Positions 12,247 through 12,627 of a stretch of DNA of 12,627 nt are shown here, piece by piece (within the stretch, counting starts at the first letter, position 1; each line of letters opens with the position of its first letter). Origin of the DNA: a crenarchaeote SCGC AAA261-N23 (GTDB lineage Archaea > Thermoproteota > Thermoprotei > Gearchaeales > Gearchaeaceae). The DNA lies in contig AQVQ01000034.1 in NCBI GenBank assembly GCA_000375685.1, positions 1 to 12,627 of the forward strand, read 5' to 3'. The translations under genes were made by a program, and so were the position numbers. Below the pieces are notes generated by a model. The model saw only the letters and a list, made by a program, of their open reading frames with translations. It had not been told where the DNA came from and made no database searches.

Positions 12247-12609
12247 TTATTTAACCTTTGATTCTAATTTTTCTACTCTATACTTATCACTCAAATCTAA
12301 TTTAACCAAAAGAACTTTAGATGCGTGAATTGGTATCATTACAGGTCTACCCCTTATGGTTTTCCTCGTCAATCCTTCAATATAGACGAAGCCTTTCTTT
12401 GGATTGACTTTAGCAACTTTCCCTTCAATTCCTTTATACTCGCCCCGCATAACCCTCACAACATCATTCTTCCTTACCCTTGTAGATCTAATTTTATATT
12501 TTTCTCTCAATTCTTCACTTAAGTGTGCATGCAAAAGTTTGTTATAATCCTTGTTGGTAAATCTTTTATAAATAGTTGCCCTTTGTTTCCTTGGTTGCTT
12601 TGATACCAT
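12247..12609 (-). CDS. rpl24: 50S ribosomal protein L24 (uL24)
   Basis: A 120-residue archaeal uL24, an early 23S rRNA-binding assembly protein. The N-terminal SKQPRKQRATIYKRFTNKDY and HAHLSEELREKYKIRSTRVR are typical. The KOW motif is clear: KNDVVRVMRGEYKGIEGKVA, followed by VNPKKGFVYIEGLTRKTIRG. The ATG at 12609 is one base after a stop that probably ends uL14. It lies 2 bases upstream of the rps4e GTG. Confidence 0.97.
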   Translation of the reverse strand: MVSKQPRKQRATIYKRFTNKDYNKLLHAHLSEELREKYKIRSTRVRKNDVVRVMRGEYKGIEGKVAKVNPKKGFVYIEGLTRKTIRGRPVMIPIHASKVLLVKLDLSDKYRVEKLESKVK

Positions 12610-12610
12610 A

Positions 12611-12627
12611 TTATATTATTATTGATG
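12611..12627 (-). CDS. rpl14: Possible last codons of uL14 (partial)
   Basis: Reading in from the window's right edge on the minus strand, one frame gives Ser-Ile-Ile-Ile and then TAA at 12613-12611, one base before the rpl24 ATG. In archaeal spc operons uL14 directly precedes L24, and uL14 often ends in a short aliphatic tail. Only five codons are visible, so this rests mainly on gene order and spacing. Confidence 0.35.

Overview
The window looks archaeal, most likely from the Thermoproteota (Crenarchaeota). It is AT-rich and codes with many ATA, AGA and AGG codons. It carries the archaeal/eukaryote-type ribosomal proteins eL14, eL19, eL32, eL34 and eS4, archaeal-type CoaD, EMC3-like (DUF106) and Cbf5 proteins, and a probable protein-gene intron in cbf5 of the kind known from crenarchaea. 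I cannot place it more finely.

Layout. From the right end leftward, the minus strand carries the distal spc/S10-type ribosomal operon in almost unbroken order: uL14 tail, L24, S4e, L5, S14, S8, L6, L32e, L19e, L18, S5, L30, L15, secY, EMC3-like gene, L34e, cmk, L14e and the 5' part of cbf5. Most genes overlap or sit within a few bases. From the left end rightward, the plus strand carries the 3' part of cbf5, an antisense tRNA-Ser(GCT), and the unit rps13-rps4-rps11-coaD-pheS. The two blocks collide near 3522, where pheS is cut off and runs into the reverse complement of cbf5.

Three oddities stand out. (1) cbf5 is present as two opposed parts sharing a 44-base inverted repeat (1-44 and 3523-3566). 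Rejoined, they give one collinear operon L14e-cbf5-(tRNA)-S13-S4-S11. (2) The 5' part of cbf5 holds a 13-base intron inside a textbook bulge-helix-bulge hairpin, and the intron splits the codon of the catalytic aspartate. Splicing gives the expected Cbf5 motif; reading through gives nonsense. (3) rpl15 is interrupted near its 3' end by a 71-base inverted copy of an internal piece of rpl6, flanked by a 10-base direct repeat; removing 76 bases restores the expected L15 C-terminus. A one-base frameshift in an A6 run of rpl32e is a further lesion.

The two rearrangements are both inverted and both join sites about 3.3-3.5 kb apart. That fits template switching, either in the cell or during DNA amplification and assembly. 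The intron does not depend on that question.

Together the genes make ribosomal proteins, the Sec translocon and a likely insertase, the H/ACA pseudouridine synthase, and a few metabolic enzymes (CMP kinase, CoA synthesis, Phe-tRNA synthetase).
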